From Ferrovum sp. (lineage in GTDB: Bacteria; Pseudomonadota; Gammaproteobacteria; Burkholderiales; Ferrovaceae): a stretch of 56,852 nucleotides of DNA. The translations under genes were made by a program, and so were the position numbers. Positions 28,899 through 39,569 of the stretch are shown here, piece after piece (the first letter of the stretch is position 1; each line of letters opens with the position of its first letter). The stretch covers positions 1 through 56,852 of the forward strand of contig WJXM01000032.1 of the NCBI GenBank assembly GCA_019456405.1. Reading direction: 5' to 3'. Under the pieces are notes generated by a model. It saw only the letters and a program-made list of their open reading frames with translations. It made no database searches and was not told the DNA's origin.

Positions 28899-31001
28899 GT
28901 GAATCCGATTCGTAAGACATTTACCCTAGGCCGCCATCAAGTCACTCTTGAAACTGGAGAAATTGCCAGACAGGCCGATGGTGCCGTGATGGTATCCATG
29001 GAGGATACCGTGGTTCTGGTAACCTGCGTGGCCATGAAAAAAGCCAAGGTGGGTCAGGATTTCTTCCCCTTGACTGTGGACTATCAGGAGCGATTTTATG
29101 CAAGTGGGCGTATTCCCGGGGGGTTCTTCAAACGCGAGGGGCGCCCTTCCGAAAAGGAGACGCTGACTTCCCGGTTGATCGACCGCCCTTTGCGGCCCTT
29201 GTTTCCGGAAGGGTTCTATAACGAAGTTCAGATCGTGGCGACGGTGATGTCCTGCAATCCGGAAATCGATCCGGACATTCCTGCCATGATCGGGGCTTCT
29301 GCCGCTGTTGCATTGGCGGGGGTTCCCTTCAGCGGCCCCATCGGGGCAGCCCGGGTGGGTTATGTGGAGGGCCAGTTTGTGCTGAACCCTACAGCGACCG
29401 AGTTGACCCAATCAAAGATGGACCTGGTGGTGGCGGGGACGGCAGAAGCGGTCCTGATGGTGGAGTCCGAAGCCAGCGAATTGTCCGAAGAGGTCATGCT
29501 GGGGGCCGTGGTCTATGGGCATGAACAAATGCAGGTCGTCATCGATGCTATCAATGAATTGGCCGATGAAGCGGGCAAGGAACCTTGGGAATGGGCGCCA
29601 CCGGCACACGATGGAGACCTGGTGGCACGCCTTGAAATGTTGGCCCTGAATTCCTTGCGTGAAGCCTACCGGATTCGCGCAAAACAAGCGCGTACGGAGC
29701 GTATTGAGGCCATTCGCAGCGAAGTCATGCCGCAACTTCTATCCGCCGATGCCGATGCAGACCAGCAAAACCAAGTGCGTAGCCTCTTTGGTGCGTTGGA
29801 AGCGCGTATCGTGCGGCACCAGATCCTGGATGGGGATCCCCGTATTGATGGGCGTGACACCCGTACGGTTCGACCCATTACCATCCGTATGGGGGTACTC
29901 CCCCGTACCCATGGCTCCGTTTTATTTACGCGGGGAGAAACTCAGGCACTGGTGATTGCGACTCTCGGCACTGGCCGCGACGAACAGATCATCGATGCGA
30001 TCCAGGGAGAGTACAAGGATCGCTTCATGCTCCATTACAATTTCCCTCCTTATTCTACCGGGGAGACAGGGCGGGTCGGTAGCCCAAAACGGCGTGAAAT
30101 CGGTCATGGACGTTTGGCGAAAAGGGCTTTGGTGGCAACCTTACCTACGCCGGAAGAGTTCTCCTACACGCTTCGTGTGGTCTCCGAAATCACCGAATCC
30201 AATGGGTCAAGTTCCATGGCTTCGGTGTGCGGTGGATCCCTTGCGCTGATGGATGCGGGAGTTCCGGTCAAGGCCCATACGGCGGGCGTGGCCATGGGGT
30301 TGATCAAGGAAGGGAATCGTTTTGCCGTTCTGACAGACATCCTGGGTGATGAAGACCACTTGGGTGATATGGATTTCAAGGTGGCTGGTACGGAGCAGGG
30401 AGTCACTGCTCTGCAGATGGATATCAAGATCACGGGAATCACCAAGGAGATCATGCAGGTGGCGCTGGCTCAAGCGCGCGAAGGCCGTATCCATATTCTG
30501 GAGTTGATGAAGCAGGCGATGCCCATGGTGCGTGAAGAGCTGTCAAGTTTTGCGCCACGCATCCTGACACTCAAAATCAACCCGGAAAAAATTCGGGATG
30601 TGATCGGAAAGGGTGGGGCCGTGATCCGTGCACTGACGGAAGAAACCGGCACGACGATCGATATTCAGGAAGATGGCACGGTCAACATTGCATGCCTGAC
30701 CTCGGAAGCCGGGGCTATGGCCAAGAAACGCATCGAAGAGATCACGGCAGAGGTGGAAGTAGGTAAGGTGTATGAAGGCACCGTCCTGAAATTGCTCGAT
30801 TTTGGCGCGATTGTGAGTGTACTTCCCGGCCGGGACGGATTGCTGCACATTTCCCAGATAGCCCATGAGCGGGTCAATGCCGTGGGAGATTATCTCAAGG
30901 AAGGGCAGCAACTCAAGGTCAAGGTTCTGGAGGCGGATGAAAAAGGCCGTTTGCGTCTCAGTCTCAAAGCATTGTTGGAACTTCCTGTGGTTGCGGATTG
31001 A
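28899..31001 (+). CDS. pnp: Polynucleotide phosphorylase
   Basis: A 700-aa 3'-5' exoribonuclease of standard length. Two RNase PH cores ([20 protein letters not shown] in the first, [19 protein letters not shown] in the second), then a KH domain ([20 protein letters not shown]) and a C-terminal S1 domain ([20 protein letters not shown]). GTG start at 28899 after GAGGATGAACGC. It acts in mRNA decay, often with RNase E. Confidence 0.97.
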   Translation: MNPIRKTFTLGRHQVTLETGEIARQADGAVMVSMEDTVVLVTCVAMKKAKVGQDFFPLTVDYQERFYASGRIPGGFFKREGRPSEKETLTSRLIDRPLRPLFPEGFYNEVQIVATVMSCNPEIDPDIPAMIGASAAVALAGVPFSGPIGAARVGYVEGQFVLNPTATELTQSKMDLVVAGTAEAVLMVESEASELSEEVMLGAVVYGHEQMQVVIDAINELADEAGKEPWEWAPPAHDGDLVARLEMLALNSLREAYRIRAKQARTERIEAIRSEVMPQLLSADADADQQNQVRSLFGALEARIVRHQILDGDPRIDGRDTRTVRPITIRMGVLPRTHGSVLFTRGETQALVIATLGTGRDEQIIDAIQGEYKDRFMLHYNFPPYSTGETGRVGSPKRREIGHGRLAKRALVATLPTPEEFSYTLRVVSEITESNGSSSMASVCGGSLALMDAGVPVKAHTAGVAMGLIKEGNRFAVLTDILGDEDHLGDMDFKVAGTEQGVTALQMDIKITGITKEIMQVALAQAREGRIHILELMKQAMPMVREELSSFAPRILTLKINPEKIRDVIGKGGAVIRALTEETGTTIDIQEDGTVNIACLTSEAGAMAKKRIEEITAEVEVGKVYEGTVLKLLDFGAIVSVLPGRDGLLHISQIAHERVNAVGDYLKEGQQLKVKVLEADEKGRLRLSLKALLELPVVAD

Positions 31002-31062
31002 ACTTCGTGATAGGATGAGTTGGCCGAGAGGTCTGTCTGGAATGTTGATACGGTGAATTGCC

Positions 31063-31485
31063 ATGGTTGAAGCCACGTTGAAACAATTTTCTCCCTATGT
31101 CCTGAAAGAGGGAGAAACGTATATGAATGACCTGCAACTGGCCCATTTTCGTCATCTGTTGGAGAGTTGGAAGGCGGAACTGGGTCAGGACATCGACCGA
31201 ACAGTCCATACCATGCAGGATGAAGCAACTGTTTTTGCCGATCCCAACGATCGCGCCAGCCAAGAGTCGGATATGGCACTGGAGTTGCGCAACCGTGATC
31301 GAGAACGCAAGTTGATCAAAAAAATTGATGAAACCATCGTCAAAATAGAAGCCGGTGATTATGGCTACTGCGAAAGTTGCGGAGTTGAAATCGGTATCAA
31401 ACGTCTTCAGGCACGCCCCACCGCCAGTTTGTGCATTGATTGCAAACAACTCGAAGAGATGCGCGAGCGTCAGGTCGCCAAATAA
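31063..31485 (+). CDS. dksA: RNA polymerase-binding regulator DksA
   Basis: A 140-aa coiled-coil protein with ppGpp-dependent control of transcription. The coiled-coil tip region carries the aspartates (DPNDRASQESDMALELRNRDRER), and the zinc finger is CESC...CIDC with normal spacing. The start at 31063 fits the typical N-terminal extension; an internal ATG at 31123 would remove part of it. Confidence 0.93.
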   Translation: MVEATLKQFSPYVLKEGETYMNDLQLAHFRHLLESWKAELGQDIDRTVHTMQDEATVFADPNDRASQESDMALELRNRDRERKLIKKIDETIVKIEAGDYGYCESCGVEIGIKRLQARPTASLCIDCKQLEEMRERQVAK

Positions 31486-31542
31486 TTTCAGTGTTTCTTT
31501 TCATCATCGGGGGGGAAAGACAGTGCCTGATAAAGGCCTGCC

Positions 31543-32160
31543 TCAGAGGCGCACGACAGGCTTCAGCAGTGTCCATCCCAAATCCCAATGTTCCAAAGGC
31601 GACCGTTGGAACTGGCTGAAACTGAATTGATGCCAGCGCCCGATGACGACATTCATCAGTAGATTTGCTTGCACTGAAATGGCACGGTCGCTGGATATTT
31701 CACCGTGGGTGGCTGCAAGGCGCAGACTTTGGCGTATCGAGGCTTCCAATCGTTCGCAGAGTTGTACGATGCGGATCAGTAGCCGTTCATTTTCATGATG
31801 CAGGACTTCTCCTGTCAGGACACGGGTCATGCCGGGATTCTTGTCTGAAAAAGCCAAGAGTAACGTCAAAGTGGCCTCTATCTGAGCCAAACCCGAAGGT
31901 AAATCGACGGCGATGCGATTGATGCGGGTAAACAGGGTTTGTTCGATAAATTCGATCAATCCTTCATACATTTTGGCTTTGCTGGAAAAGTGGCGGTACA
32001 AGGCAGCTTCGGATACTTTCAAATGGCGGGCCAGGAGTGCGGTGGTGATTTTTTCGGGTTGGGGACGTTCCAGCAGAGAGGCCAACATGTGCAAGATTTC
32101 TTGACGGCGTTCTCCCGCTTTGGAACGGGGGTGGGAAACGGGGGGTTCCAGGGTGGACAT
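31543..32160 (-). CDS. slmA: Nucleoid occlusion factor SlmA (TetR family)
   Basis: A 205-aa TetR-fold protein: GERRQEILHMLASLLERPQPEKITTALLARHLKVSEAALYRHF is the characteristic N-terminal HTH of SlmA, which binds chromosomal sites and blocks FtsZ assembly over the nucleoid. The C-terminus has IGRWHQFSFSQF, also typical. It is convergent with dksA and divergent from yebC. Confidence 0.85.
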   Translation of the reverse strand: MSTLEPPVSHPRSKAGERRQEILHMLASLLERPQPEKITTALLARHLKVSEAALYRHFSSKAKMYEGLIEFIEQTLFTRINRIAVDLPSGLAQIEATLTLLLAFSDKNPGMTRVLTGEVLHHENERLLIRIVQLCERLEASIRQSLRLAATHGEISSDRAISVQANLLMNVVIGRWHQFSFSQFQRSPLEHWDLGWTLLKPVVRL

Positions 32161-32315
32161 GGTGCGTTGTATGGGCAGGAATGCCGATGGATGAAACGTG
32201 CATTATAGCGAACCCGGCTTGAATCTAAAGTGTTTCGTTTTTCAACCCCTGTCAGGCCTCATCGAGCGTGTTAAAATAAGAGCCGTTTCCATCATCAGTC
32301 AGAGGTCTGGGTATC

Positions 32316-33041
32316 GTGGCAGGACATTCCAAATGGGCCAATATCAAGCATAAGAAAGCTGCCACTGATGCAAAACGTGGCAAGATTTTTACCCGACTCA
32401 TCAAGGAAATTACCGTGGCTGCGCGCATGGGCGGTGGCGATATCGGCAGTAATCCGCGCTTGCGTTTGGCAGTGGACAAAGCCTATGACCAGAACATGCC
32501 CAAGGACACCATCGAACGTGCCATCAAGCGAGGAAGTGGTGACCTGGAAGGCGTCAATTACGAGGAAATACGCTATGAAGGGTATGGTATCAACGGGGCC
32601 GCAGTGATGGTGGATTGCCTGACGGATAACCGGACCCGTACCGTAGCCGATGTGCGCCATGCTTTTACCAAATATGGGGGTAATTTGGGCACGGATGGTT
32701 CCGTATCCTTTCTGTTCGCACACTGCGGACAAATGCTTTTTTCTCCGGGAACGGACGAAGACCGGTTGATGGAAGCAGCCCTGGAGGCAGGGGCCGACGA
32801 TGTTCTTCGCCATGGGGATGACAGTTTGGAAGTGGTGACCCCGCCCTATGAATTCAGTGCCATTCGACAAGCCCTGGAAAAAAGTGGATTCAAGGCGGAA
32901 TTTGCTGAAGTGACCATGAAACCCCAGAATGAGGTGGAGTTTTCCGGAGATGAGGCTGTACGCATGCAGAAGCTGATAGATGCCCTGGAGTCTCTCGATG
33001 ATGTGCAGGCGGTGTATACAACTGCTCTCTTGTCCGAGTGA
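32316..33041 (+). CDS. yebC: YebC/TACO1-family protein
   Basis: A 241-aa protein with the conserved N-terminus [22 protein letters not shown] and [26 protein letters not shown]. Family members act as transcription regulators or help ribosomes through proline stretches. GTG start at 32316. ruvC starts directly after its stop codon, as in many proteobacteria where yebC precedes ruvCAB. Confidence 0.95.
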   Translation: MAGHSKWANIKHKKAATDAKRGKIFTRLIKEITVAARMGGGDIGSNPRLRLAVDKAYDQNMPKDTIERAIKRGSGDLEGVNYEEIRYEGYGINGAAVMVDCLTDNRTRTVADVRHAFTKYGGNLGTDGSVSFLFAHCGQMLFSPGTDEDRLMEAALEAGADDVLRHGDDSLEVVTPPYEFSAIRQALEKSGFKAEFAEVTMKPQNEVEFSGDEAVRMQKLIDALESLDDVQAVYTTALLSE

Positions 33042-33599
33042 ATGGCGGCCTTGCGTATTCTGGGTGTGGATCCCGGCCTGCGTTGTACCGGGTTCGGGAT
33101 CATCGAAGTGTCCCAGAAGGGGAAAGAACCTGAGTATGTGACCAGCGGAACCATCACCACGCCTTTTCCTGCGGCTCTGGCGGCGCGCATCAAGGTGCTT
33201 CATACGGGTTTGACGAATATCATCGAGCGTTATCAACCGCAGGTCATGGCGATTGAAATCGTCTTTGTCAACGTGAATCCTCAAGCCACCTTGTTGCTGG
33301 GTCAGGCTCGTGGCGCCTTGCTGGCGGCTGCGGTCATGCACGACCTCGAAGTACATGAATATACGGCCCTGCAGGTCAAACAGGCCGTGGTAGGGCATGG
33401 TCATGCCAGCAAGGATCAGGTTCAGGCCATGGTCATGCGTCTGCTCAAATTGACCGAGGCTCCCCGGACTGATCCTGCCGATGCCCTGGCCTGCGCCTTA
33501 CGGCATGCCTATGGAGATTCCCGGGTGCCGGTCGCAGCAGGGGGGCGCCGATCCACCCGCTGGCGTTCATTGCCAGGATGCACAGGAAGTTCTTCATGA
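33042..33599 (+). CDS. ruvC: Holliday junction endonuclease RuvC
   Basis: A 185-aa resolvase. Catalytic acidic residues: D10 in ILGVDPGLRCTG, E72 in MAIEIVF and the two aspartates of TDPADALACAL. The ATG follows the yebC stop with no gap. It cleaves Holliday junctions held by RuvAB. The C-terminus is basic and disordered (GGRRSTRWRSLPG). Confidence 0.95.
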   Translation: MAALRILGVDPGLRCTGFGIIEVSQKGKEPEYVTSGTITTPFPAALAARIKVLHTGLTNIIERYQPQVMAIEIVFVNVNPQATLLLGQARGALLAAAVMHDLEVHEYTALQVKQAVVGHGHASKDQVQAMVMRLLKLTEAPRTDPADALACALRHAYGDSRVPVAAGGRRSTRWRSLPGCTGSSS

Positions 33600-34186
33600 T
33601 CGGACGTCTGCGTGGAATCGTGGTGCACCAGGCCCCTCCCTGGGTTGTGTTGGAGGTGCAGGGGGTGGGATATGAACTGGAAGTTCCTTTGGGAACCTTT
33701 GCGCGTTTGCCCACGGACGATGTGACCGTATGCTTTTTGACCCACCTCGTGGTTCGGGAAGACGCCCATCTCCTGTATGGTTTCCTGGATGAAGATGAGC
33801 GGCAGGTTTTCCGTCAACTACTGAAAATCAGCGGGGTGGGGCCTCGTCTCGCGCTGGCGGTGTTGTCCGGACTTTCTGTGAGCGCTTTGGGGCAAGCCGT
33901 GGAACGGCAAGAAGTCGATCTCTTGATGCGCATTCCCGGCATCGGGAAAAAAACCGCCCAGAGGCTCCTTCTGGAACTGAAAGAAAAATTGATCGTACCC
34001 CCCCTGCCCGAAGCCCCTTCTTCCGGTGGCGCTACTCTCCATGGGGAATTGGCGCAAGCCTTGAGCGGATTGGGTTACCACGATCGTGAAATTCAATGGG
34101 CTTTGAAGCAATTGCCGGCAGAAGGTTTGACACTGGAACAGGGCATTCGTCAGACTTTGGGCTGGTTGGCGCGTCGAGAGTCCTGA
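33596..34186 (+). CDS. ruvA: Holliday junction DNA-binding protein RuvA
   Basis: A 196-aa tetrameric junction-binding protein: OB domain (MIGRLRGIVV...GVGYELEVPL), tandem helix-hairpin-helix motifs (LKISGVGPRLALAVLS and MRIPGIGKKTAQRLL), and the mobile C-terminal domain that binds RuvB. Its ATG overlaps the ruvC stop by 4 bp; an in-frame start 18 bp earlier is less likely. Confidence 0.96.
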   Translation: MIGRLRGIVVHQAPPWVVLEVQGVGYELEVPLGTFARLPTDDVTVCFLTHLVVREDAHLLYGFLDEDERQVFRQLLKISGVGPRLALAVLSGLSVSALGQAVERQEVDLLMRIPGIGKKTAQRLLLELKEKLIVPPLPEAPSSGGATLHGELAQALSGLGYHDREIQWALKQLPAEGLTLEQGIRQTLGWLARRES

Positions 34187-34219
34187 TCCGATGACGAGAT
34201 CCGAGGTGAGGGAAAGGAA

Positions 34220-35266
34220 ATGATCGAACAGGATCGCCTGGTCCACGGGCAGTTGGAGTCGCGCCAGGAAGAAGTTCAGGAAAGGGCATTGCGTCCGCGT
34301 CAACTGGACGATTATGTGGGACAGAAAAAAGTGCGCGCCCAACTGGAAATTTTCATCGAGGCAGCGCGTCGGCGGAAAGAACCCCTGGATCATGTCTTGT
34401 TGTTCGGTCCACCAGGGCTTGGCAAGACGACCCTGGCGCATATCATTGCTCGTGAAATGGGTGTCAATTTGCGTCAAACGTCGGGGCCGGTGCTGGAACG
34501 TGCAGGGGATCTGGTGGCCTTGCTGACTCATCTGGAGCCTAACGATGTGTTGTTCATCGATGAGATTCATCGACTGAGTCCGGTAGTCGAAGAAATTCTT
34601 TATCCGGCTCTCGAAGACTACCAGATCGATATCATGATTGGGGAAGGGCCAGCAGCCCGCTCCATCAAACTGGATTTGCCTCCCTTCACACTGGTGGGGG
34701 CAACCACGCGCGCCGGGATGCTGACCAACCCTTTGCGCGATCGATTCGGAATCGTGGCCCGGCTCGAGTTTTATACGGAAGATGAATTGTCCTTGATCGT
34801 GACTCGTTCGGCCCATTTGCTGGGAATGGACATGGACGAAGCGGGAACCCGTGAGGTGGCGCGACGTTCCCGAGGGACGCCCCGTATTGCCAATCGATTG
34901 TTGAGACGGGTTCGGGACTATGCGGAAGTACGTTCACAAGGGTGTGTCACACAGGCAGTGGCAGATGCAGGTTTGAAATTGCTGGAAGTGGATGACAAAG
35001 GATTGGATATGATGGACCGCAAGTTGTTGCAGACGGTCATCGAGAAATTTGCTGGTGGACCGGTGGGGGTGGATACCTTGGCTGCTGCCATTGGAGAAGA
35101 GCGAGATACCATCGAGGATGTATTGGAACCTTATCTGATCCAGCAAGGATACTTGCAACGTACGGCGCGTGGGCGCATGGCAACGGCGGTGGCTTTCCAT
35201 CACTTTGGTTTTCCCATGTCGGGAGGAAAAACTGCCGGTGAACTGACTCTGGAAGAACCCTCATGA
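34220..35266 (+). CDS. ruvB: Holliday junction branch migration ATPase RuvB
   Basis: A 348-aa AAA+ motor. Walker [10 protein letters not shown], Walker B/DEx[13 protein letters not shown], sensor 1 GATTRAGML, and the C-terminal winged helix ending [24 protein letters not shown] precedes the ATG. It overlaps the ybgC start by 4 bp, linking the ruv and tol blocks in one transcript. Confidence 0.97.
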   Translation: MIEQDRLVHGQLESRQEEVQERALRPRQLDDYVGQKKVRAQLEIFIEAARRRKEPLDHVLLFGPPGLGKTTLAHIIAREMGVNLRQTSGPVLERAGDLVALLTHLEPNDVLFIDEIHRLSPVVEEILYPALEDYQIDIMIGEGPAARSIKLDLPPFTLVGATTRAGMLTNPLRDRFGIVARLEFYTEDELSLIVTRSAHLLGMDMDEAGTREVARRSRGTPRIANRLLRRVRDYAEVRSQGCVTQAVADAGLKLLEVDDKGLDMMDRKLLQTVIEKFAGGPVGVDTLAAAIGEERDTIEDVLEPYLIQQGYLQRTARGRMATAVAFHHFGFPMSGGKTAGELTLEEPS

Positions 35267-35673
35267 ATTCCCGACGAACCGAAGTTCCTGTCAGGATCTA
35301 TCATGAGGATACGGATGCTGGCGGGGTTGTCTATCATGCCAACTATTTGTGTTATATGGAGCGGGCTCGCACGGATTGGTTGCATGAGCAGGGTTTTGAT
35401 CATGATCGCGTTGCGCATGAGTATGGGGTCTTGTTCGTGGTTCGTAGTATCGAAATCAAATTCCAGCGTCCTGCCCGTTTGGGGGATAACTTGCTGGCTG
35501 TGGCGGAACTGGCAGGGGTTCGCCATGGTCTGATGGTGTTCCGGCAGTCAATCCTGCGGGGACCACAAAGTTTGGTGCGCGCGCAGGTGACGGTAGCCTG
35601 CGTGACGGTGAAGGATTTTACGGTAGCGGTCATACCGCCTGCCTTGACGTGTTTTTTGGGAGTGGAAGGGTGA
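35263..35673 (+). CDS. ybgC: Acyl-CoA thioesterase YbgC (tol-pal-associated)
   Basis: A 136-aa hotdog-fold thioesterase. The active-site motif [24 protein letters not shown] has the catalytic aspartate. It is the first gene of the conventional tol-pal operon, coupled to ruvB upstream and to tolQ downstream by 4-bp overlaps. Confidence 0.94.
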   Translation: MNSRRTEVPVRIYHEDTDAGGVVYHANYLCYMERARTDWLHEQGFDHDRVAHEYGVLFVVRSIEIKFQRPARLGDNLLAVAELAGVRHGLMVFRQSILRGPQSLVRAQVTVACVTVKDFTVAVIPPALTCFLGVEG

Positions 35674-36365
35674 ATATTACTTCGGATATTTCGTTGGTCA
35701 GTCTGGTGCTCCAGGCCAGTGTTTTGGTTCAGATCGTGCTGGGGTTACTATTGCTGATATCGCTGCTGTCCTGGACCTATATCTTTACGAAAATGCTGAC
35801 TCTGGGCAAGGCGCGTCGTCAAACCGCCAAATTTGAAGAAGAGTTCTGGGCGACTTCGGATATCGGTGCTCTTTACCAGCGAGCCTCGGGACATAATGAA
35901 AACAGCGGGGCACTGGAGCGGATTTTTGAGTCCGGTTATCGGGAGTTTCTTCGTCATCGCAAATCCGGAACCCAGGAGACGGCCGCTGTCACCAGCGGGG
36001 TACAACGGGCCATGAAAGCCACTTTTCAGCGTGAAACCGATCGCCTTGAATCACATCTGGCTTTTTTGGCGACAGTGGGGTCGGTCAGTCCTTATGTGGG
36101 ATTGTTCGGGACGGTATGGGGCATCATGAACGCCTTTCGCGGTCTGTCCAATGTCGGTCAGGCAACTTTGGCTCATGTGGCGCCCGGCATCGCTGAAGCC
36201 CTGGTGGCCACGGCAATGGGTTTGTTTGCGGCAATTCCGGCGGTCGTGGCCTATAACCGTTACGCCCATGATACGGACCGGCTGTCCAGTCGTTTTGAAA
36301 GTTTCATGGAGGAGTTCTCCAACATCCTGCAACGCCAGTTCAAACCCTCTCAAAACGGGCGTTGA
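35670..36365 (+). CDS. tolQ: Tol-Pal system proton channel subunit TolQ
   Basis: A 231-aa ExbB/TolQ protein with three transmembrane helices (about residues 15-37, 130-155 and 165-190). The conserved channel segment VGSVSPYVGLFGTVWGIMNAF is present. GTG start overlapping the ybgC stop. With TolR it turns proton flow into force on TolA for outer-membrane constriction. Confidence 0.95.
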   Translation: MNITSDISLVSLVLQASVLVQIVLGLLLLISLLSWTYIFTKMLTLGKARRQTAKFEEEFWATSDIGALYQRASGHNENSGALERIFESGYREFLRHRKSGTQETAAVTSGVQRAMKATFQRETDRLESHLAFLATVGSVSPYVGLFGTVWGIMNAFRGLSNVGQATLAHVAPGIAEALVATAMGLFAAIPAVVAYNRYAHDTDRLSSRFESFMEEFSNILQRQFKPSQNGR

Positions 36366-36367
36366 TC

Positions 36368-36784
36368 ATGGCACGTAAACCACGGCGCATGATGAGTCAA
36401 ATTAATGTGGTCCCCTACATTGACGTCATGCTGGTGCTCCTGGTCATTTTTATGGTGACGGCCCCCATGATCAATCCCGGACAAGTGGACCTGCCTTCGG
36501 TGGGTCAGAATCTGGCTCAGTCGCAGGATCCGGTGCAGGTGATCCTGCATCTGGATGGCCACTTGACAGTCCGGAATTCCCGCCAGGGTAGTGAGGAACA
36601 GGGGGTGACCCGCGACCAGCTGGTGGACCAGATGGTGGCCTTGCATCGCACAGAACCGGATCGTCCAGTGGTGATTGCGGCAGATCGTGCGGTACGCTAT
36701 GAAGAAGTCCTGCAGGTCATGGATCTGCTCAAAAAGGCTGATATCAAGCGAATTGGTTTGCTGGCGCGGGGGCGCTCCGGTTGA
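36368..36784 (+). CDS. tolR: Tol-Pal system protein TolR
   Basis: A 138-aa ExbD/TolR protein: one N-terminal membrane helix with the proton-path aspartate in NVVPYIDVMLVLLVIFMV, then a periplasmic domain. The ATG at 36368 is preferred over a TTG 6 bp earlier. It overlaps the tolA start by one base (TGATG). Confidence 0.95.
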   Translation: MARKPRRMMSQINVVPYIDVMLVLLVIFMVTAPMINPGQVDLPSVGQNLAQSQDPVQVILHLDGHLTVRNSRQGSEEQGVTRDQLVDQMVALHRTEPDRPVVIAADRAVRYEEVLQVMDLLKKADIKRIGLLARGRSG

Positions 36785-37611
36785 TGCTTGCGACCATCGA
36801 TCACGAACGGGGTGTGCGTCTATGGGCATGGTTACTGGCGTTGTTGGTTCATGCCCTGTTTGTGGCAATTCTGGTGTTCGGGGTGTCCTGGCAACGGCAT
36901 CCTGATCCGGCGCCTTTGATGGCTGAACTGTGGTCGGATATCCCTAAACCCGCCACCGTTACGGAAGTGACTCCGCCCCAGCCAGTAACGCCGGAACCCC
37001 AGGCTCAGCCAGTCCCTGCGCCAACGCTTGCGCCTCCTCGTGTGGAGACCGCCTCGGCACCCACTCATCCAGAACCCAAGCCAGCCTTGCCGGCAACCCC
37101 CAGCGCAGCGGACATTGCGCTCAAGAAAAAAAAGGAAAAAGCGACGCAGGAAGCGAAACGTCAGGCGGACCAACAACAGCGGGAGAAAATGCTGGCGGAG
37201 CAACTGCGTCAGGAGCGTCAGGATGCGCTCAAGGAAGAAAGGCGCGATGCCGCATTGCGTGCGGATGCCGAGGTACGTCGTCGTCAAGCCGAACAGTTGG
37301 CTCAGAATGCCCGTGCCGCCCAAGCGGCGGCAGTGGATCGTTACAAGTTGGCCATCATCAACAAAATTCGTGGCAATACCGAAGTTCCCGAGGGGGTTCA
37401 AGCCGGGTTGACGCTGGAGGTGGATGTCACCATACTGCCTGACGGAGGGGTTCTTGAACCCGTCAGGATCGTAAAGTCCAGTGGCGACCCACGCTATGAT
37501 CAGGCGGTTCTGCGCGGTATCCTGCGTTCCCAGCCATTACCTTTGCCCAGTGACGTGGTCTTGCGTCGACTATTTCGAGTGACACACCTACAAATTCACC
37601 ATGAAAAATAA
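36784..37611 (+). CDS. tolA: Tol-Pal system envelope-spanning protein TolA
   Basis: A 275-aa protein with the three TolA domains: a membrane anchor (about residues 12-35), a proline-rich and then charged K/E/Q/A helix spanning the periplasm (about 45-185), and a TonB-like C-terminal domain (VQAGLTLEVDVTILPDGGVL). It is shorter than E. coli TolA (421 aa) because domain II is reduced. Its 3' end overlaps tolB by 11 bp. Confidence 0.93.
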   Translation: MLATIDHERGVRLWAWLLALLVHALFVAILVFGVSWQRHPDPAPLMAELWSDIPKPATVTEVTPPQPVTPEPQAQPVPAPTLAPPRVETASAPTHPEPKPALPATPSAADIALKKKKEKATQEAKRQADQQQREKMLAEQLRQERQDALKEERRDAALRADAEVRRRQAEQLAQNARAAQAAAVDRYKLAIINKIRGNTEVPEGVQAGLTLEVDVTILPDGGVLEPVRIVKSSGDPRYDQAVLRGILRSQPLPLPSDVVLRRLFRVTHLQIHHEK

Positions 37612-38887
37612 CCTGCCTATTTTCATCGCTCTCCTGTTGGCACTGATTCAGATGCCGGTTTATGCCGATATGACTCTCGAGATCGTCACCCAGGGGGCGC
37701 AACTGACCCCCATTGCCATTTTGCCCTTTGCGGGTGATGGGGTGGGTTCTCACCAACTGTCTGCGGTCATTGCTGCCGACCTCAAACGTTCCGGTCTGTT
37801 TGATCCCCTGAATACTGGAGGTGTCTCTCCTGCCCCTGCCGATGTAGAAGGGGTGAATTGGGATGCTTGGCAGGCGCAACATGCCAATTTTGTGGTGGTG
37901 GGCAATATTCAGGAAGAACCAGCGACCCATCATATCAAACTCAATTTTCGCTTGGTAGAACTGCCCAACCGGATGGCCCACCTCAACCTGTCTTTTGATG
38001 GGTCTGCAGATCAGTACCGTATGGTGGCACACCATGCGGCCGATGCCATTCTGGAAAATATCACGGGGTATAAGGGCATGTTCAGTTCCCGCATTGCCTA
38101 TATCACCCAGCATGGTTCGGCCCACAGTCTCAAGGTGGCGGATAGCGACGGCTTCAATGAGCAGAGCATGCTCAATACCAATGAGCCGATCCTGTCTCCC
38201 AAATGGTCGCCTGACGGTCAGCGTATGGCCTATGTGACTTTCGAACTCAATCGTCCCATGGTGGTGGTGCAGACTCTGGCTACCGGGGTTCGTCATGTGG
38301 TGGCTCGCTATAAGGGCAGCAACAGTGCTCCGGCCTGGACTCCCGATGGACGGCATCTGGCTGTGGTTCTGACCAAGGATGGGCACTCGCAGATATACCG
38401 GGTATCCATCGATGGTTCGCAGGCGCCCGAGCGTCTGCTTTCAAGCGGAGGAATCGACACGGAACCCTACTTTTCGCCGGATGGGCAAACCCTGTACTTT
38501 ACTTCCGATCGGGATGGCGGCCCCCAGATCTACCGAATTGCACTGAGTGATCTGCGGGGGTCTCCAGAACGTCTGACCTTTGGCAGCAATTATGCGGTTT
38601 CTCCCAGATTGAGCCCGGATGGTAAGCAACTGGCTTACATTCAGCGTGATGGCGGGGCATTTCATGTGATGCTCATGGACTTGGCGACGAAGCAGACCCA
38701 GCCCATGACGGATACCCAACTGGACGAATCGCCGACCTTTGCGCCTAATGGGAAATACCTGCTCTACTCCACTCAGGATGGTGGGAGAGGAGTCCTGGCC
38801 ATCGTCAGTACAGACGGACGAATCCGTCAGAAACTGAAGACCCAGACAGGAGATGTTTATGAACCGGTATGGGGGCCGTTGCAGTAA
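37601..38887 (+). CDS. tolB: Tol-Pal system periplasmic protein TolB
   Basis: A 428-aa periplasmic protein: signal peptide (residues 1-22, ending VYA), an alpha/beta N-terminal domain (AILPFAGDGVG), then a six-bladed PD40 beta-propeller with repeats such as SPKWSPDGQRMAYV, APAWTPDGRHLAVV and SPRLSPDGKQLAYI. It binds Pal and the TolA C-terminus. Confidence 0.96.
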   Translation: MKNNLPIFIALLLALIQMPVYADMTLEIVTQGAQLTPIAILPFAGDGVGSHQLSAVIAADLKRSGLFDPLNTGGVSPAPADVEGVNWDAWQAQHANFVVVGNIQEEPATHHIKLNFRLVELPNRMAHLNLSFDGSADQYRMVAHHAADAILENITGYKGMFSSRIAYITQHGSAHSLKVADSDGFNEQSMLNTNEPILSPKWSPDGQRMAYVTFELNRPMVVVQTLATGVRHVVARYKGSNSAPAWTPDGRHLAVVLTKDGHSQIYRVSIDGSQAPERLLSSGGIDTEPYFSPDGQTLYFTSDRDGGPQIYRIALSDLRGSPERLTFGSNYAVSPRLSPDGKQLAYIQRDGGAFHVMLMDLATKQTQPMTDTQLDESPTFAPNGKYLLYSTQDGGRGVLAIVSTDGRIRQKLKTQTGDVYEPVWGPLQ

Positions 38888-38979
38888 ACCTAAGAACAGG
38901 GGTATGCGTTATACTGGGTGCAGCATTTGCAACCACTTTTTGAGTTTTACGTCAACCCTCTTTCTTAACAAGGATAATC

Positions 38980-39504
38980 ATGAAAAAAGCCCTTCTCGCT
39001 TTGGCTGTTACCAGCGTTCTGGCCGCTTGTAGTTCCACTCCAACCGAACAAACCAGCGCTCCCGTGGCGCAGAAGACCGCCGCGCCCGTGGCTGTGGCTC
39101 CTGCACAACCCATGGCCAAAGAGCCGGTCACGATTTCTTTGTATCCTGCCAAGGGCGTGGGGGGGGCGTTGGGACAACGGACCATTCATTATGCATTCGA
39201 CAAGTACACGGTCACGGATGAATACATGCCCGTGGTCGATGCCCATGGCGACTTCCTTTTGTCCCACGGGGCTGCCAAGGTCACACTGCAAGGGAACTGT
39301 GACGAGCGTGGCAGCCGTGAATACAATCTGGGCTTGGGACAGCGTCGTGCCGACAGCGTGCGCAAGATCCTGATGGCCAAGGGAGTGAAGGATAGCCAGA
39401 TCGAAACCGTCAGTTTTGGCAAGGAGAAGCCTGTCAATCCGGGGCATGATGCAGCCGCTTGGGCAGAGAACCGTCGTACTGATATCGTTTACCAAGGCGA
39501 GTAA
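38980..39504 (+). CDS. pal: Peptidoglycan-associated lipoprotein Pal
   Basis: A 174-aa OmpA-like lipoprotein. The lipobox is VLAAC near residue 15. The C-terminal OmpA domain has IHYAFDKYTVTDEY and the peptidoglycan-binding stretch LQGNCDERGSREYNLGLGQRRA. Separated from tolB by 92 bp with a TATACT box near 38910, so it may have its own promoter. Confidence 0.96.
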   Translation: MKKALLALAVTSVLAACSSTPTEQTSAPVAQKTAAPVAVAPAQPMAKEPVTISLYPAKGVGGALGQRTIHYAFDKYTVTDEYMPVVDAHGDFLLSHGAAKVTLQGNCDERGSREYNLGLGQRRADSVRKILMAKGVKDSQIETVSFGKEKPVNPGHDAAAWAENRRTDIVYQGE

Positions 39505-39523
39505 TTTTTATCCGTGATCATTA

Positions 39524-39554
39524 CCCGGCGAGTGCGTTTCCCTCGTCGGGTTTT
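39524..39554 (+). terminator. Terminator between pal and cpoB
   Basis: CCCGGCGAG and CTCGTCGGG form a 9-bp stem (one G-U) around a 9-base loop, then TTTT. It lies 20 bp after pal and should reduce read-through into cpoB. Confidence 0.75.
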
Positions 39555-39569
39555 CCATTTTTGGTGACC

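Noticed and set aside
32295-34816. Long antisense ORFs over yebC and ruvCAB
   Set aside because: The plus-strand genes have complete conserved motifs; the antisense frames do not.
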